A stretch of 25,912 bases of DNA from a virus, in the IMG/VR virus record IMGVR_UViG_3300043436_002073, positions 1 through 25,912 of that record. The stretch is one strand, 5' to 3'. Positions 1-9,225 of the stretch are shown here, one piece after another. Within the stretch, counting starts at the first letter, position 1, and each line of letters begins with the position of its first letter. The position numbers and the translations under genes were made by a program. The notes under the pieces are model-generated. The model ran no database searches. It was given only the letters and a program-made list of their open reading frames with translations, and was not told the origin of the DNA.

Positions 1-809
1 TCGTAACGACCTCAGGGCGGACTATCGTTTTACATACCGAGGATAATCATTTATCTCAAGTCATTACAACCCTCAGCACAGGCGTAAACGCGATTAATGG
101 CATAACGGCCCAGGTTCAAAACCTCGCTACGGGTACGGCGGGAACCGATTTCGCGATTAGCTCGGCGGGTTCGACTCATACGTTTAATTTGCCCACGGCC
201 TCGGCGGCAAATCGGGGCGCGCTCTCGAGTGCGGATTGGACCACGTTTAACAGTAAACAAAATTCTATTGGTTTAACTACGGTTGGAACTAACCTCGCGA
301 CATTACCCAACCCGAGCGACGTTCGTTACCTCAGAATAAACGCCGACAACACGGTGAGCGCGTTAACGCTCGCTCAGTTAAAAACCGACCTTTCGGTTGG
401 CTCGGATATTTCGGTCGTTCTCGGCTCAAACGTGACCAACGTCGGAACGGCTTTCGAGGACGTTACGGGGCTGAGCTTTGCGGTAACGGCGGGCAAAACT
501 TATAAATGGCGGGCCACGATTTCGTTTACATCCCTGGCCGCCGTTATTTTTTCGAGCAACGGACCAACCGCGCCACTAAACAACGCAAGATTTACGCTCG
601 CCCTAGCCGCCACGTCGAACGTAATTAGCAACCAAGCGACTTACAACACGGGAACGAACGGAGCCGCCTCAGGAAACGGATTATGTACGGCCGACGGTAT
701 ATTTACGGTAAGCGCCTCGGGTACGTGGACGATACGGTTTAGATGTGCAACGGCGGGACTTTTCACAGTAAGAGCGGGAAGCGTCCTCGAATATTCGGAG
801 GTATTATAA
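1..809 (+). CDS. Phage tail fibre / receptor-binding protein, C-terminal part (5' truncated)
   Basis: The reading frame is open from base 3 to the TAA at 807-809, so the start lies outside the window; the TTG at 189 is internal. Visible part: a Ser/Thr/Ala-rich shaft followed by LSSADWTTFNSKQ, a motif I know from tail-fibre and collar-fibre proteins of Bacteroidota phages. After about residue 130 of the visible part comes a beta-rich C-terminal domain (TAGKTYKWRATISF, then alternating hydrophobic strands to the end) like the jelly-roll heads of phage fibres. It probably binds the host surface at the tail tip. Its stop codon overlaps the next ATG by one base, so it is co-transcribed with the tail genes. 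The general fibre role is fairly safe; the receptor is unknown. Confidence 0.7.
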   Translation, partial: VTTSGRTIVLHTEDNHLSQVITTLSTGVNAINGITAQVQNLATGTAGTDFAISSAGSTHTFNLPTASAANRGALSSADWTTFNSKQNSIGLTTVGTNLATLPNPSDVRYLRINADNTVSALTLAQLKTDLSVGSDISVVLGSNVTNVGTAFEDVTGLSFAVTAGKTYKWRATISFTSLAAVIFSSNGPTAPLNNARFTLALAATSNVISNQATYNTGTNGAASGNGLCTADGIFTVSASGTWTIRFRCATAGLFTVRAGSVLEYSEVL

Positions 810-1333
810 TGGCAAAACTCGAGACATATAGGCCTGTTTTAGATGAATTCGGGGCGCGAGTGATTAAACGCGCTCAAGCTAACCTCAGGAAAAAACGAAC
901 CATTCGCGGGCGGTCGGTTAACCGCGTTTATCGTGGTAACTTGTTAGCCGCTTTGACTTGGGGATATTTTAAACGAGGCCCTCAGATTCTCCAATGGTTT
1001 GGCGTTAAACCAAACGACCCGACGCGCAATTATGCGGACGTAATAGAAAAGGGACGCCGCCCAAATAACGACCCGAAAACGTGGCCCCCCGTTTCGCCAA
1101 TTTACGATTGGATGAAGGCCAAAAGCCTGTTTAAATCAGACAACCAAAAAACGAAACTTTGGGAGGCGGCGAGAATGGCGCGCCGAATCGGTACCCGTGG
1201 AATCGTGGGGATAGATTACATGCGCGACGCGTTCCAAGATGAATTCCGTAAAAGCGGTAAAGAATTCCGTTTATTTTATAGAAACGAAATATTTAAGCAA
1301 GCCCGTTTAAAAGCGGATAAATACATTAAATAA
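809..1333 (+). CDS. HK97 gp10-like head-tail / tail completion protein
   Basis: 174 residues, basic. The ATG at 809 is preferred over an upstream in-frame start at 743 because GGAGG stands at 797-801 with a 7-base spacer and the stop of the fibre gene overlaps it (TAATG). This is one of the few clear Shine-Dalgarno sites in the window. The layout resembles HK97 gp10-type tail completion proteins: an N-terminal helix with many Arg/Lys, a central YADVIEKGRRP segment with WPPVSPIYDWM, and a C-terminal ARRIGTRGIVGIDYMRDAF (the usual basic, Gly-rich segment followed by an aromatic-Met-Arg helix). Such proteins sit at the head-tail joint or end of the tail tube. Placement beside tail-tip genes rather than head genes is unusual. 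The family assignment rests on motif memory. Confidence 0.6.
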   Translation: MAKLETYRPVLDEFGARVIKRAQANLRKKRTIRGRSVNRVYRGNLLAALTWGYFKRGPQILQWFGVKPNDPTRNYADVIEKGRRPNNDPKTWPPVSPIYDWMKAKSLFKSDNQKTKLWEAARMARRIGTRGIVGIDYMRDAFQDEFRKSGKEFRLFYRNEIFKQARLKADKYIK

Positions 1334-1335
1334 AA

Positions 1336-2625
1336 ATGGCGCTAACGATAAACGAACAACCTTACGATTGGACGCCGCGCGGCCAAAAACTCATTTACGA
1401 TTTAACGAGCTCCAATAGCGGGAACGCTGGCTTTCGATTTGGTATTGAGGTAACCGAAACGGCCTCGGGGAAAGTGTATTTTTTCTATTTACAACCGAGC
1501 CCCGACGGACATATTTATTTTGATTTGAGCCCGCTCATTAACTTGCATAATCAGGAAGGGACTAACGTCCACGTTTCGACCGCCGCAACTTATACGGAAA
1601 CCATTGGCAACGGGTGGAACGTTTACGAGTTAGTTTTTTCTGAGTGGTGGATCGTCGACGGGGTGCTGACTCAAAACGAGGGCGTGGATGAAACCGCCGA
1701 GACAGCGGTATTTAATGCCTACTACCAACCTACCGACGGATTTCGCCCCAATGTTTTCGGGAGCTCAAATTTTGATATAAGATTTTCGCTCAATAGTGCC
1801 AACGCTTACGCCATGAGCGACCGCAAAACAAATACCCACGTTTGGCCGCTGGCGGAAAGTATGGGGATAGTGTTAACCGCTGGGCAGGTTTTTATTCCAA
1901 CGCTCGATAGCGATTACGGTTTATTGATGGTGCCAGGCGTTGCGACGTATTTATCGCCAACCCTCGCGGCTAAATATCGCGTTACGCTCGTAAGCGCTAC
2001 GGGTTCGACCTCAATATTAGATGTAAATTTTGCCGAAAACCCTCTCGAGGGTATCCCTTGCGGGCCTCAGAACTTAAAAAATAGCACGGTCCCAAGTATG
2101 CCCGACCCGACCTCAAGCCCAGGTTGGCGTTATTATATTATCCAATGCTACTCAAAGGCCTCAGCACAGGCGAGCGTTAGATATTATTTTTATAACGCCG
2201 AATATTACGGGCAATACGATTGCCGTTACGATAACGTCCGTTTAGCTTGGGTAAATTCTCGCGGCGGATGGGATTATTTCAATTTTATAAAGAAAAGCGA
2301 AATAACGGATAACGTCGAGCGTAAACAGTTTAAACGGGTTTTATTTAACGGGACCTCCTCAATATTTACGCCCTACGATCGTCAGCTTTACGACCGCCAA
2401 AACATAGTAACTCAAAACCTAACCGTTACGTCGGATTGGATTCAGGAAAACGAATATATTTATTTGAGGTCGTTACTCGCGTCGAATCAGGTTCAACTAT
2501 TAACGGGCACGGATATGCGTCCCGTATCATTAACGGAAACGAGTTTTTTGGAGCGCCGCGAGCGTAATGGAAAGTTATATAACGTCACTTTGAAATTAAG
2601 TTACAGTCAAGACTATTGGACATGA
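1336..2625 (+). CDS. Tail-associated structural protein (tail tip / baseplate-like)
   Basis: 429 residues, beta-rich with many Tyr, Trp and Asn, no signal peptide or membrane segment. The C-terminal half contains AWVNSRGGWDYFNF followed by VERKQFKRVLFNG and SDWIQENEYIYLRSLL, an order I recognise from a conserved tail-tip protein of Bacteroidota phages; its exact role is not established. It ends in an ATGA overlap with the much larger tail protein downstream, and the two are probably partners in the tail tip. It could equally be a distal-tail-like protein or a fibre anchor. Confidence 0.5.
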   Translation: MALTINEQPYDWTPRGQKLIYDLTSSNSGNAGFRFGIEVTETASGKVYFFYLQPSPDGHIYFDLSPLINLHNQEGTNVHVSTAATYTETIGNGWNVYELVFSEWWIVDGVLTQNEGVDETAETAVFNAYYQPTDGFRPNVFGSSNFDIRFSLNSANAYAMSDRKTNTHVWPLAESMGIVLTAGQVFIPTLDSDYGLLMVPGVATYLSPTLAAKYRVTLVSATGSTSILDVNFAENPLEGIPCGPQNLKNSTVPSMPDPTSSPGWRYYIIQCYSKASAQASVRYYFYNAEYYGQYDCRYDNVRLAWVNSRGGWDYFNFIKKSEITDNVERKQFKRVLFNGTSSIFTPYDRQLYDRQNIVTQNLTVTSDWIQENEYIYLRSLLASNQVQLLTGTDMRPVSLTETSFLERRERNGKLYNVTLKLSYSQDYWT

Positions 2626-5600
2626 TAAATGAAGTTCATTTAATAGTTAGAAGGGGCCAAAATATTGAGGGCGATTTCGAGGAGCCGTCCGCCGTATATG
2701 TGGGTTCCTCTAATAAAATTGGCGTTAACTTTTTCGACGGTATTTTTTCGCTTGTGGGCTTACCGATTACGATTATAGGCGCCGACCTTACTGAGTACGA
2801 TGGGGGGTTAATTACCGCGGTAAATTTTGAAGCCGTTTGGCCTGGGCTTTACGATATTAATTACGAAAACGACCCAACGCTCCCCGATTGGGACGGCGCC
2901 ACGTTTCGCATTGGCGCAGTTTCGGAAACTTACCTCGATTTGTACCCGCTCGAATCCATTTCGCAAAATTGGGCTTTTCAGGACGTTGGTAATTTTCAGG
3001 CCCTCGGAGATTTTACGCGAGAGTTTCGCATCCCCGCCAGCGACCGCAACGTTACCGTTTTCGGTTTTTTGGATGACTCCAACTATTTAGACTCGGAGAA
3101 TATTTACGCGACCAAAATAGCGGCGGAGATTCGGGTCGATACGGTTCCAATTGTGCGGGGACATTTGCGGGTAATGAAAACCTTTCGCCAAAATGATTTA
3201 CTAACCGACATTCAGGTTACCTTTTACGGTGAGACGCCCGATTTATTCCGCTCCATTGGGGACGGGTTACTCGGGACGATTTCGAGACTGCCAACTTATA
3301 ACCATGTTATCCAATACGGAATAACTCAGGATGATTTTATTACCGAAACGGGGGTAATGGCTACCAACGTAAACATTGGCGAAACGGATTTTTTTTACCC
3401 GTTACCCGTAACGACTGAGCTCATAGGTTTTACCATTCGATTTGATAACGGAACTAACATAACGAACCGAATAATAACAAGCGTCGACATTCCTAACAGT
3501 TTAGTTATTTGGAACGTTGGCGTTAGTTTTAATTACACCTCGGGCGACATTTGGAGTTTAGTCGATTTGGACCTGGGGAATTCAGTTCAATGGGGGTTAG
3601 TTGATCGCGGCCAAAATTGGGACCAACTCGGGAGCCCGAATTCGAGGCCCGTTAGTAATTCCGAGCAACCTTTATACGCGGCGGATTTAACGCCGTTCCT
3701 TAACGCTTGGGAACTATTCGAGGGGATTATAACCGACGCGGGTTTTACGTTGCTACCAACCCCCTTAGAATCAATTCTAACAGGTTATTGGGTTCCGTGG
3801 ATAAACAGCCAACGCGTAATAACTGAGGAAACTGCGAGCGATATTTATTTTAACGCGGGATTAACCGCCGCCACTACGGCCGTAACTGATAACGACCCTA
3901 TTTTATTTGGGGCGCTTGTCGATAACGGGGGAAATTATAGCGCTACGGGTTTCGTCGCGCCGAATGATGGGTTTTACACTTTCCGTTTTTTCGCTCACGT
4001 TCAACCCGTGGGCTCATTCGGGGCCAATACTGCGGGTATTACTTTTCGACGATATACCACGCCTTTAAATTATACGACCGTCGTTAACTTGGAAATCGCC
4101 GTTTCGGGTACCGACCAAAATAACGGCGTAATCCAAACAATTCAATTTACGACGGACCCGCTTTTTATGGAGGCTGGGGATGAAATGCGGCCCTATTCGA
4201 GTTTTCCCGCGACGCCTTTATTTATTGGCTCAGCGACTAACGACCCGTTAACGGGCTCAGGTTGGGAGCTTGTGGATTATTTCCGCCTTTACGGGGATAC
4301 TTTCGACGCGGCGGCCAACGCTCCCGTTATCAAAAAAATCGATTTCGTTAAGGACGTTTTAAACATGCATGCTGGCGTGATGATTCCGAGCCGTGACGTT
4401 CCCCGAGAAATTTTAATAGTACCGATTAAGGATTATATAAATTCAGGGGTTACAGAAAATTGGACGCAAAAGCTCGATATTTCCAAGGACGTAACCCTGA
4501 GCCCTACGACGGAATTTCAGAAACGGAATTTCGATTTTACTTACAAAGGCGGCGGCGACCAATTTAGTAAATTCTTTCAGGATAACGGCCGCGTTTACGG
4601 TCGGTTCCAAATATTAAACGGATACCAAATAAATTCAACCGCTGAGCCGAATGAGTTTGCAAACGGGGATTTAAAAATCCAACTCACGGCCGAAAGTACG
4701 CCAGCGACATACATCGACGGGAGCGCGATCGTAATCCCGAAATTTATTAACCCCGCCCGCGAGTTTGTTATCCCTAACCTTCGGTTTTTATTCCTGGCGG
4801 ATATCGCAACCGTTCAACTTTTCGACGATAGCGCCCAGGACGTTGCGGCTACGGCGGTAAATATTTTTAATAATTACTCAAGCGTCGATGCAAGCGTAGC
4901 GGATTTCGATTTAAACTTTGCCCCCGAGACGCCGTTACATGCGATTACCGCCCCACCGTTTCGAAACCTGTTTAACGAATATTGGCGCCCGTATCTTAAC
5001 GGGCTTTATTCACCTCAGGCCCGAATTATGGAGGCTCATTTGGCGTTAGATTTTAGCGACGTTCTTTCGTTTGGATTTAATAACCGCTATTGGATTAAGG
5101 ATAGCTATTGGAGAATCCTCGAAATTTCCGATTATAAAATAGGGTTGCAAGAATCGACAAAACTCACACTTTTAAAAGTGCTCGAGGACGTTCCCGATTG
5201 CTCATTAGTTCCCGTTGCGGTAACCGTTACGGAGGGTCAAGTTCAGGAGGTAACCTTTGAGGATTTTAACGGCGACCCCCAACCCGCTAACGAAATTTGT
5301 TGCACCCGCTACGGTTATACGTGGAGTGAAGTCGACGGGGGGCGGTGCCTTGCATTTGGCGAGGGTATTGATACCCCAAACGGCCCAGGTGGCGGAGGCG
5401 CGGCCGCGGCTATCATGCTTGGGACGCCATCGGTAAACAGGCCCACCAACGTACTCGCGGCAACGGCCAACGCGATCGTTAGCCCCGAAACCTCGTTTAG
5501 CGTTTTAGCTGGCGAAAAGTTGACTATTGAGGACGGTAACCCCGCCACGCTCGCAGTTGGATCAACTTTAAAACTTGAGGGGGCGAATAAGGGGACGACG

Positions 5601-6083
5601 ATTCTCGGCCGTAACGCTTACGCCAACGTTTTCGGGTTCCATTTCGGAGGCGGTGACCGTACAACCTCGGGAGACTTTGGAGCGGCTCAGGCGGGAACGG
5701 TTATATTTTCAAACGCCCGTGGATTTACGGCCGTTTCTCAGGTCCTCGAGTTATTCCCGTCGAATGATGTGGCGGCTCGTTTATCGATACCCGATTCGAC
5801 GACGTGGGTTGTGGATTTCATTTTACACGCGAGCGACGTTAACGGGCTTTGGATTTACGAAACGGGCTCCTTTTACATGCAAAAAATAGCGGGGGTAACG
5901 GCGGCGTCGGCTCCCGTTTCAATTAGCTCAGCGAATAGCGGGACGGGTTTAACGCTGGCGTTTACAATTGATACCGCGACCGATACGAGTGAGCACCGTT
6001 TTAAAGTAACCTCGGGCGGCTCGGGCTTTCCTTATACGGGCGTTAACGTACTTTTGAGGCTTAACTATACACAAATCAGATAA
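2622..6083 (+). CDS. Large tail tip protein with C-terminal fibre-like domain
   Basis: 1153 residues. The ATG at 2622 is chosen because it forms an ATGA overlap with the preceding stop (2623-2625); the TTG at 2616 is an alternative. The first ~860 residues are beta-rich and look like a tail hub or tip protein. Near residue 890 is a Cys-rich knob, EICCTRYGYTWSEVDGGRC, then a Gly/Ala-rich hinge (PGGGGAAAA). The last ~230 residues look like a separate fibre domain: ILGRNAYANVFGFHFGGGD, then repeated short strands ending VLLRLNYTQIR. This suggests a hub that carries its own receptor-facing domain. Two bases (ATAA then ATG at 6084) separate it from a small ORF before the tape measure. Function is inferred from size, composition and position. 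Confidence 0.55.
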   Translation: MINEVHLIVRRGQNIEGDFEEPSAVYVGSSNKIGVNFFDGIFSLVGLPITIIGADLTEYDGGLITAVNFEAVWPGLYDINYENDPTLPDWDGATFRIGAVSETYLDLYPLESISQNWAFQDVGNFQALGDFTREFRIPASDRNVTVFGFLDDSNYLDSENIYATKIAAEIRVDTVPIVRGHLRVMKTFRQNDLLTDIQVTFYGETPDLFRSIGDGLLGTISRLPTYNHVIQYGITQDDFITETGVMATNVNIGETDFFYPLPVTTELIGFTIRFDNGTNITNRIITSVDIPNSLVIWNVGVSFNYTSGDIWSLVDLDLGNSVQWGLVDRGQNWDQLGSPNSRPVSNSEQPLYAADLTPFLNAWELFEGIITDAGFTLLPTPLESILTGYWVPWINSQRVITEETASDIYFNAGLTAATTAVTDNDPILFGALVDNGGNYSATGFVAPNDGFYTFRFFAHVQPVGSFGANTAGITFRRYTTPLNYTTVVNLEIAVSGTDQNNGVIQTIQFTTDPLFMEAGDEMRPYSSFPATPLFIGSATNDPLTGSGWELVDYFRLYGDTFDAAANAPVIKKIDFVKDVLNMHAGVMIPSRDVPREILIVPIKDYINSGVTENWTQKLDISKDVTLSPTTEFQKRNFDFTYKGGGDQFSKFFQDNGRVYGRFQILNGYQINSTAEPNEFANGDLKIQLTAESTPATYIDGSAIVIPKFINPAREFVIPNLRFLFLADIATVQLFDDSAQDVAATAVNIFNNYSSVDASVADFDLNFAPETPLHAITAPPFRNLFNEYWRPYLNGLYSPQARIMEAHLALDFSDVLSFGFNNRYWIKDSYWRILEISDYKIGLQESTKLTLLKVLEDVPDCSLVPVAVTVTEGQVQEVTFEDFNGDPQPANEICCTRYGYTWSEVDGGRCLAFGEGIDTPNGPGGGGAAAAIMLGTPSVNRPTNVLAATANAIVSPETSFSVLAGEKLTIEDGNPATLAVGSTLKLEGANKGTTILGRNAYANVFGFHFGGGDRTTSGDFGAAQAGTVIFSNARGFTAVSQVLELFPSNDVAARLSIPDSTTWVVDFILHASDVNGLWIYETGSFYMQKIAGVTAASAPVSISSANSGTGLTLAFTIDTATDTSEHRFKVTSGGSGFPYTGVNVLLRLNYTQIR

Positions 6084-6263
6084 ATGAAGGCCAATACCAT
6101 AACCCCAACGCTCAAGCTCCTCAGAATGGGCGTGAAATCAAAAACGCCCTCTTATGCTTTAAAGGGTAAACGGCTTTGGCTTTTCCGTTTATTTAAGTGG
6201 GGCTCGTTTTCCATTTGGTGGGGCTTTATTATTTACCTAATATTTAATTGGTGCAATGGCTGA
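6084..6263 (+). CDS. Small membrane-anchored ORF between tail tip and tape measure genes (59 aa)
   Basis: 59 codons, beginning ATG AAG GCC directly after the TAA of the tail protein and ending in a TGA that overlaps the tape measure start by 8 bases. The N-terminal half is basic (MKANTITPTLKLLRMGVKSK); the C-terminal part is hydrophobic and aromatic (SFSIWWGFIIYLIFNWC), a likely single membrane segment. This is the place where many siphoviruses carry tail assembly chaperones, but the protein does not look like one and no slippery site is evident. The perfect packing between neighbours supports a real gene. Function unknown. Confidence 0.55.
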   Translation: MKANTITPTLKLLRMGVKSKTPSYALKGKRLWLFRLFKWGSFSIWWGFIIYLIFNWCNG

Positions 6264-8505
6264 GGAAAATTTAAAAGCGCAAGTAATTTTAACGGTCGAT
6301 GACTCGGGCGCTACCAAAAGCATCGACAACCTCACGGGCGCCATTAACGAGGCGGGGGCCTCGGCTCAAGGTTGGGCCCAGCAAGTGGGGGACCTTAAAA
6401 AGCAATTGGCCTCAGTCGATCCAAGCTCGCGGGAATGGGCCGAGCTCGCATTACAGTATAAAGAACTCGGCGGCTCCTCGAAAGTTGTTAGCCAAAGCGT
6501 CGACGAATTAAAAGGGCGTTTAAATGATTTGGGCGCCAACGTACCGACGGAACCCGTTAAGAATTTCCGCCAGCAGATAAAGGACCTTACAAACGAGTTA
6601 CAAACTACCAACCTCCCGAAAACCTCCGCCGAATATCAGAATTTAAAAACGCGGCTCGAGCAATTAAAGGACGCTCAAAAGGATTTTAACGAGGAGATTG
6701 GCGCCAACGCGGGCCCAGCGTTCGAAAGCGCGGGGAATAATTTACGCAACCTCCAAAGCCGTCTCGGGTCGCTTGATTTCGGAGGCGCGGCGGATAGTCT
6801 TAACGGACTCGCCAAAAATGTAAAAGGGCTAAATTTCTCAGGCGCTACGGAAGGCTCGGGGGCTTTTACCAAATCGGTTTTAAACCTTGGTAAAGCGCTT
6901 TTAACTAACCCTATATTTTTAATAGGTTCGGTTATCGCCCTTATAATTACGAATTTCGATAAACTCGCCAATATTATTCCTGGCGTTGGAACTGCTTTCG
7001 AGGTGATTGGCTCGGTAATCAGTACCGTAAAGGATGCCATTACAGGATTTACGGACGCCATTGGTTTAACGGCGGTCGCGGCGGCGGATGCGGTGGACTC
7101 CGCTATCGCTAACCTCGAGGGGAATCAGAAAAAACTCGATAACGCTCGGAGGCTGGCGGTCGCTAACGCTCAAAAAACGGGCGGCGATGTCAAGGCGATT
7201 AACGACGAATATCGTAATAAGGAAATCGCCGAAAATCAAAATTTAATTGATGACGTAAACGAGCTCGAGAAAAAAGGAGTTCTTTTAACGAAAGAACAAC
7301 TCGACGCGCGATCCAAAGCAATCGCGGCCAATACCGAAATTAATATAAAATCGGTAGAAGATGAAGCCAACACGGCCGAAAAAATACGCAACGACGCGGC
7401 GGCCGAGGAGGAGAAACGAATCGAGCGCGCAAAGCAAGCCGCCCAGCAACGCGCCCAACAAATTAAGCAAAACGAGGCGGAGGTAACCCAAGCCATAACC
7501 GACGCCCGCGAGGCTCGTTTTCAGGCGGGTTTAAGTGATGAAGATAAAGAACTCCGCCAGCTCGATTTAAAATATGAAAAGTTAAAAACTCAGGCGGGCA
7601 ATAATCAGAATTTAATTAATCAAATCGCGGCCGAAAAGGAAGCGGAACGCCTTGGGGTACTTAAAAAATATTCGGACCTCGAACTCGCCCAGCAAGCCGA
7701 AAAGGATAAGGCCCTCGCCGACCAAGTCCGCCAAAATGCACTAAATGAGGCGGCGGAACTTGAGGCGCTTGAGGAGGCTAATTTTCAAGCGGGACTGAGC
7801 GCAAAGGATCGCGAATTACAGGCGCTGCGAGATTCCTATTTTGAACGCATAGAAATTTTAAAGGCGGCGGGATTGGATGCGTCCAACCTCGAAAACGAAT
7901 TATTAACCAAAGAGGGGGAAATCCGCCAAAGGTATCGCGATGAGGAAACCAAAAAACAGGAAGACGCCGCCAAAGCCGAGGCGGATAAGGCGAAACAATT
8001 AAGCGACGCCCGAATCCAAGCGGCGAGTAATACCGTTTCGACCTTACTCTCGTTAAACGAGGCCTTTGCGGGTAAAAGCCAGCAAAGCCAAAAGGCCGCT
8101 TTTCAGCGCCAAAAAGCCCTCCAAATCGCTCAGACGGGTATTGAGACGTATAAAGCCGCTCAAGGTGCTTACGCGTCCCAATTGATTCCTGGCGACCCTA
8201 CATCGGTACCCCGCGCATTTATCGCGGCGGCGGCGGCCGTTGCGGCGGGATTGGCCAACGTTGCAAAGATTAAGGCGACGACATTCAGCTCACCCGCTCC
8301 GAGTGGGGGAAATAATACGAGCGTCCCAAGCCTGAGCGCTCAAGGCGTGGCGGCCTCGGGTGGAACCGTGCCCGAGTTTAACCCGCTGGCGGCGTTTAAT
8401 ATTCAAAACCAACCCCAGCAAGCGCAACCCGCTTACGTTCTCGCTGGCGACGTTGCGAGTTCACTTGAGGCGCGGGCAAAAGTTCAAGACCTCGCGAGAC
8501 TATAA
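6256..8505 (+). CDS. Tape measure protein
   Basis: 749 residues, mostly helical. N-terminal coiled coil (residues 1-150, rich in Asp, Lys, Gln), a hydrophobic stretch at about 216-260 (LLTNPIFLIGSVIALI and the following GVGTAFEVIGSVI), then a very long Glu/Lys/Ala/Gln coiled coil (about 290-590) and an Ala/Gly/Pro-rich tail. This is the classic layout of siphovirus tape measure proteins, which set tail length and help pass DNA through the membrane. At the usual ~0.15 nm per residue, 749 residues would correspond to a tail of about 110 nm (rule of thumb). A segment near residues 419 and 507 is duplicated with an 88-residue period (ARFQAGLSDEDKEL and ANFQAGLSAKDREL). Start chosen at ATG 6256, overlapping the small ORF upstream. 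Confidence 0.85.
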   Translation: MAEENLKAQVILTVDDSGATKSIDNLTGAINEAGASAQGWAQQVGDLKKQLASVDPSSREWAELALQYKELGGSSKVVSQSVDELKGRLNDLGANVPTEPVKNFRQQIKDLTNELQTTNLPKTSAEYQNLKTRLEQLKDAQKDFNEEIGANAGPAFESAGNNLRNLQSRLGSLDFGGAADSLNGLAKNVKGLNFSGATEGSGAFTKSVLNLGKALLTNPIFLIGSVIALIITNFDKLANIIPGVGTAFEVIGSVISTVKDAITGFTDAIGLTAVAAADAVDSAIANLEGNQKKLDNARRLAVANAQKTGGDVKAINDEYRNKEIAENQNLIDDVNELEKKGVLLTKEQLDARSKAIAANTEINIKSVEDEANTAEKIRNDAAAEEEKRIERAKQAAQQRAQQIKQNEAEVTQAITDAREARFQAGLSDEDKELRQLDLKYEKLKTQAGNNQNLINQIAAEKEAERLGVLKKYSDLELAQQAEKDKALADQVRQNALNEAAELEALEEANFQAGLSAKDRELQALRDSYFERIEILKAAGLDASNLENELLTKEGEIRQRYRDEETKKQEDAAKAEADKAKQLSDARIQAASNTVSTLLSLNEAFAGKSQQSQKAAFQRQKALQIAQTGIETYKAAQGAYASQLIPGDPTSVPRAFIAAAAAVAAGLANVAKIKATTFSSPAPSGGNNTSVPSLSAQGVAASGGTVPEFNPLAAFNIQNQPQQAQPAYVLAGDVASSLEARAKVQDLARL

Positions 8506-8534
8506 AAAGAAAAGGCCCCCACGTTTGGAGGCCT
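8504..8534 (-). terminator. Intrinsic terminator facing leftward between tape measure and protease genes
   Basis: Read on the - strand: AGGCCTCC, loop AAACGT, GGGGGCCT, then TTTCTTTTT. The stem has 8 pairs including one G-U and is followed by a T-rich tract, which fits an intrinsic terminator. On the + strand the same G-U becomes a C-A mismatch and no T tract follows, so the signal points leftward, against the surrounding genes. See the linked promoter at 8574-8604. Confidence 0.45.
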
Positions 8535-8568
8535 CGATAAACTAAATATCAAATCTAATAATCAATAG
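8504..8568 (-). ncRNA. Candidate antisense small RNA (about 60 nt)
   Basis: A possible leftward transcript would begin near 8567-8569, a few bases after the TAAATTTG box, and end at the terminator whose T tract overlaps the tape measure stop. It contains no plausible ORF, so an RNA product is the simplest reading. It would be complementary to the leader between tape measure and protease genes. This is inference from sequence signals only. Confidence 0.25.
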
Positions 8569-8573
8569 AGCCG

Positions 8574-8604
8574 CAAATTTATATAAAAAAAAAATGGATT
8601 CAAA
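8574..8604 (-). promoter_or_regulatory. Candidate leftward Bacteroidota-type promoter (TTTG-N19-TAAATTTG)
   Basis: On the - strand TTTG (8604-8601) is followed after 19 bases by TAAATTTG (8581-8574), a full match to the Bacteroidota TTTG / TAnnTTTG consensus with a suitable spacing. The interval includes the A-rich leader and ATG of the + strand protease gene, whose poly-A stretch raises the chance of a fortuitous match. Confidence 0.3.
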
Positions 8605-9178
8605 AAAAATATTTAAGTGCGTAATTGGCCCCGAGGGGAGCCTAGGAGTCGAGGCGATTTCATTAGTTGAATTTCCCGCCATTGAGTCCAATTGGATCGC
8701 ATTAAAAAAGGAAGTGAAACTCGAGGCCCTCGATAATGAGCGGCGCATGTTATACGGCCCCGCGCTTATTCCTGATAAACCAATTTTGAGGATTGATAAG
8801 GAAACGGGCGAGGAGTATTATATCGTTTTCGATAAAGAAACGATTTATAACTGCGCTCATGCCTTTATGAAAAACGGGTTTCAAAATGCTCATACTTTTG
8901 AACATATGAAACCAATTGAGGGCGTCACCGTAGTAGAATCATGGTATAAGGAAGGCGACAACGACAAAAGCGCTTTTTTAGGTATGGACGTCCCCGTGGG
9001 AACCTGGGTTATCGGTTCCAAAGTAGATAACCCCGAAATATGGGCGAGCGTTAAGGAGGGAAAGGTTAAAGGGTTTTCGATTGAGGGTTACTTTGACCAC
9101 GTCGGTTTAACGATGGGGGCGGTAAGCCCCGAGGCGTTGGCCCTTCAGGAAATAGAAAAGTTATTTAATTCATTTTAA
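8594..9178 (+). CDS. Prohead protease, XkdF-like phage serine protease
   Basis: 194 residues. Matches the XkdF-type putative phage serine protease layout: ALIPDKPILRID near residue 57, AHTFEHMKPIEGVTVVESW (residues 99-117) with His100/His104, then PVGTWVIGSKVDNPEIW and VKGFSIEGYF (residues 158-167) with Ser162 as the likely nucleophile. These enzymes cleave scaffold and capsid proteins during head maturation. The gene is followed by a strong terminator and then scaffold and capsid genes, which fits. It lacks the longer C-terminal region carried by many XkdF proteins; a domain I associate with that region is here fused to the portal instead. Start ATG at 8594 follows an A-rich leader of ten As without a Shine-Dalgarno site. 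Confidence 0.8.
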   Translation: MDSKKIFKCVIGPEGSLGVEAISLVEFPAIESNWIALKKEVKLEALDNERRMLYGPALIPDKPILRIDKETGEEYYIVFDKETIYNCAHAFMKNGFQNAHTFEHMKPIEGVTVVESWYKEGDNDKSAFLGMDVPVGTWVIGSKVDNPEIWASVKEGKVKGFSIEGYFDHVGLTMGAVSPEALALQEIEKLFNSF

Positions 9179-9225
9179 AGCATCGCCGCGAGGTGAGTTT
9201 TTGGTTCAAGTGTTTATAGGGTGAA

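Noticed and set aside
1-809. Diversity-generating retroelement acting on the tail fibre
   Set aside because: No reverse transcriptase gene and no template/variable repeat pair were found in the window.
6084-6263. Programmed frameshift tail assembly chaperone
   Set aside because: The ORF is membrane-like, and I saw no slippery heptamer near its end leading into another frame before the tape measure start.
8542-8748. 68-codon frame on the - strand downstream of the candidate leftward promoter
   Set aside because: It lies opposite the protease start, begins upstream of the candidate promoter, and its low-complexity Ser/Phe content fits a shadow of the protease gene.
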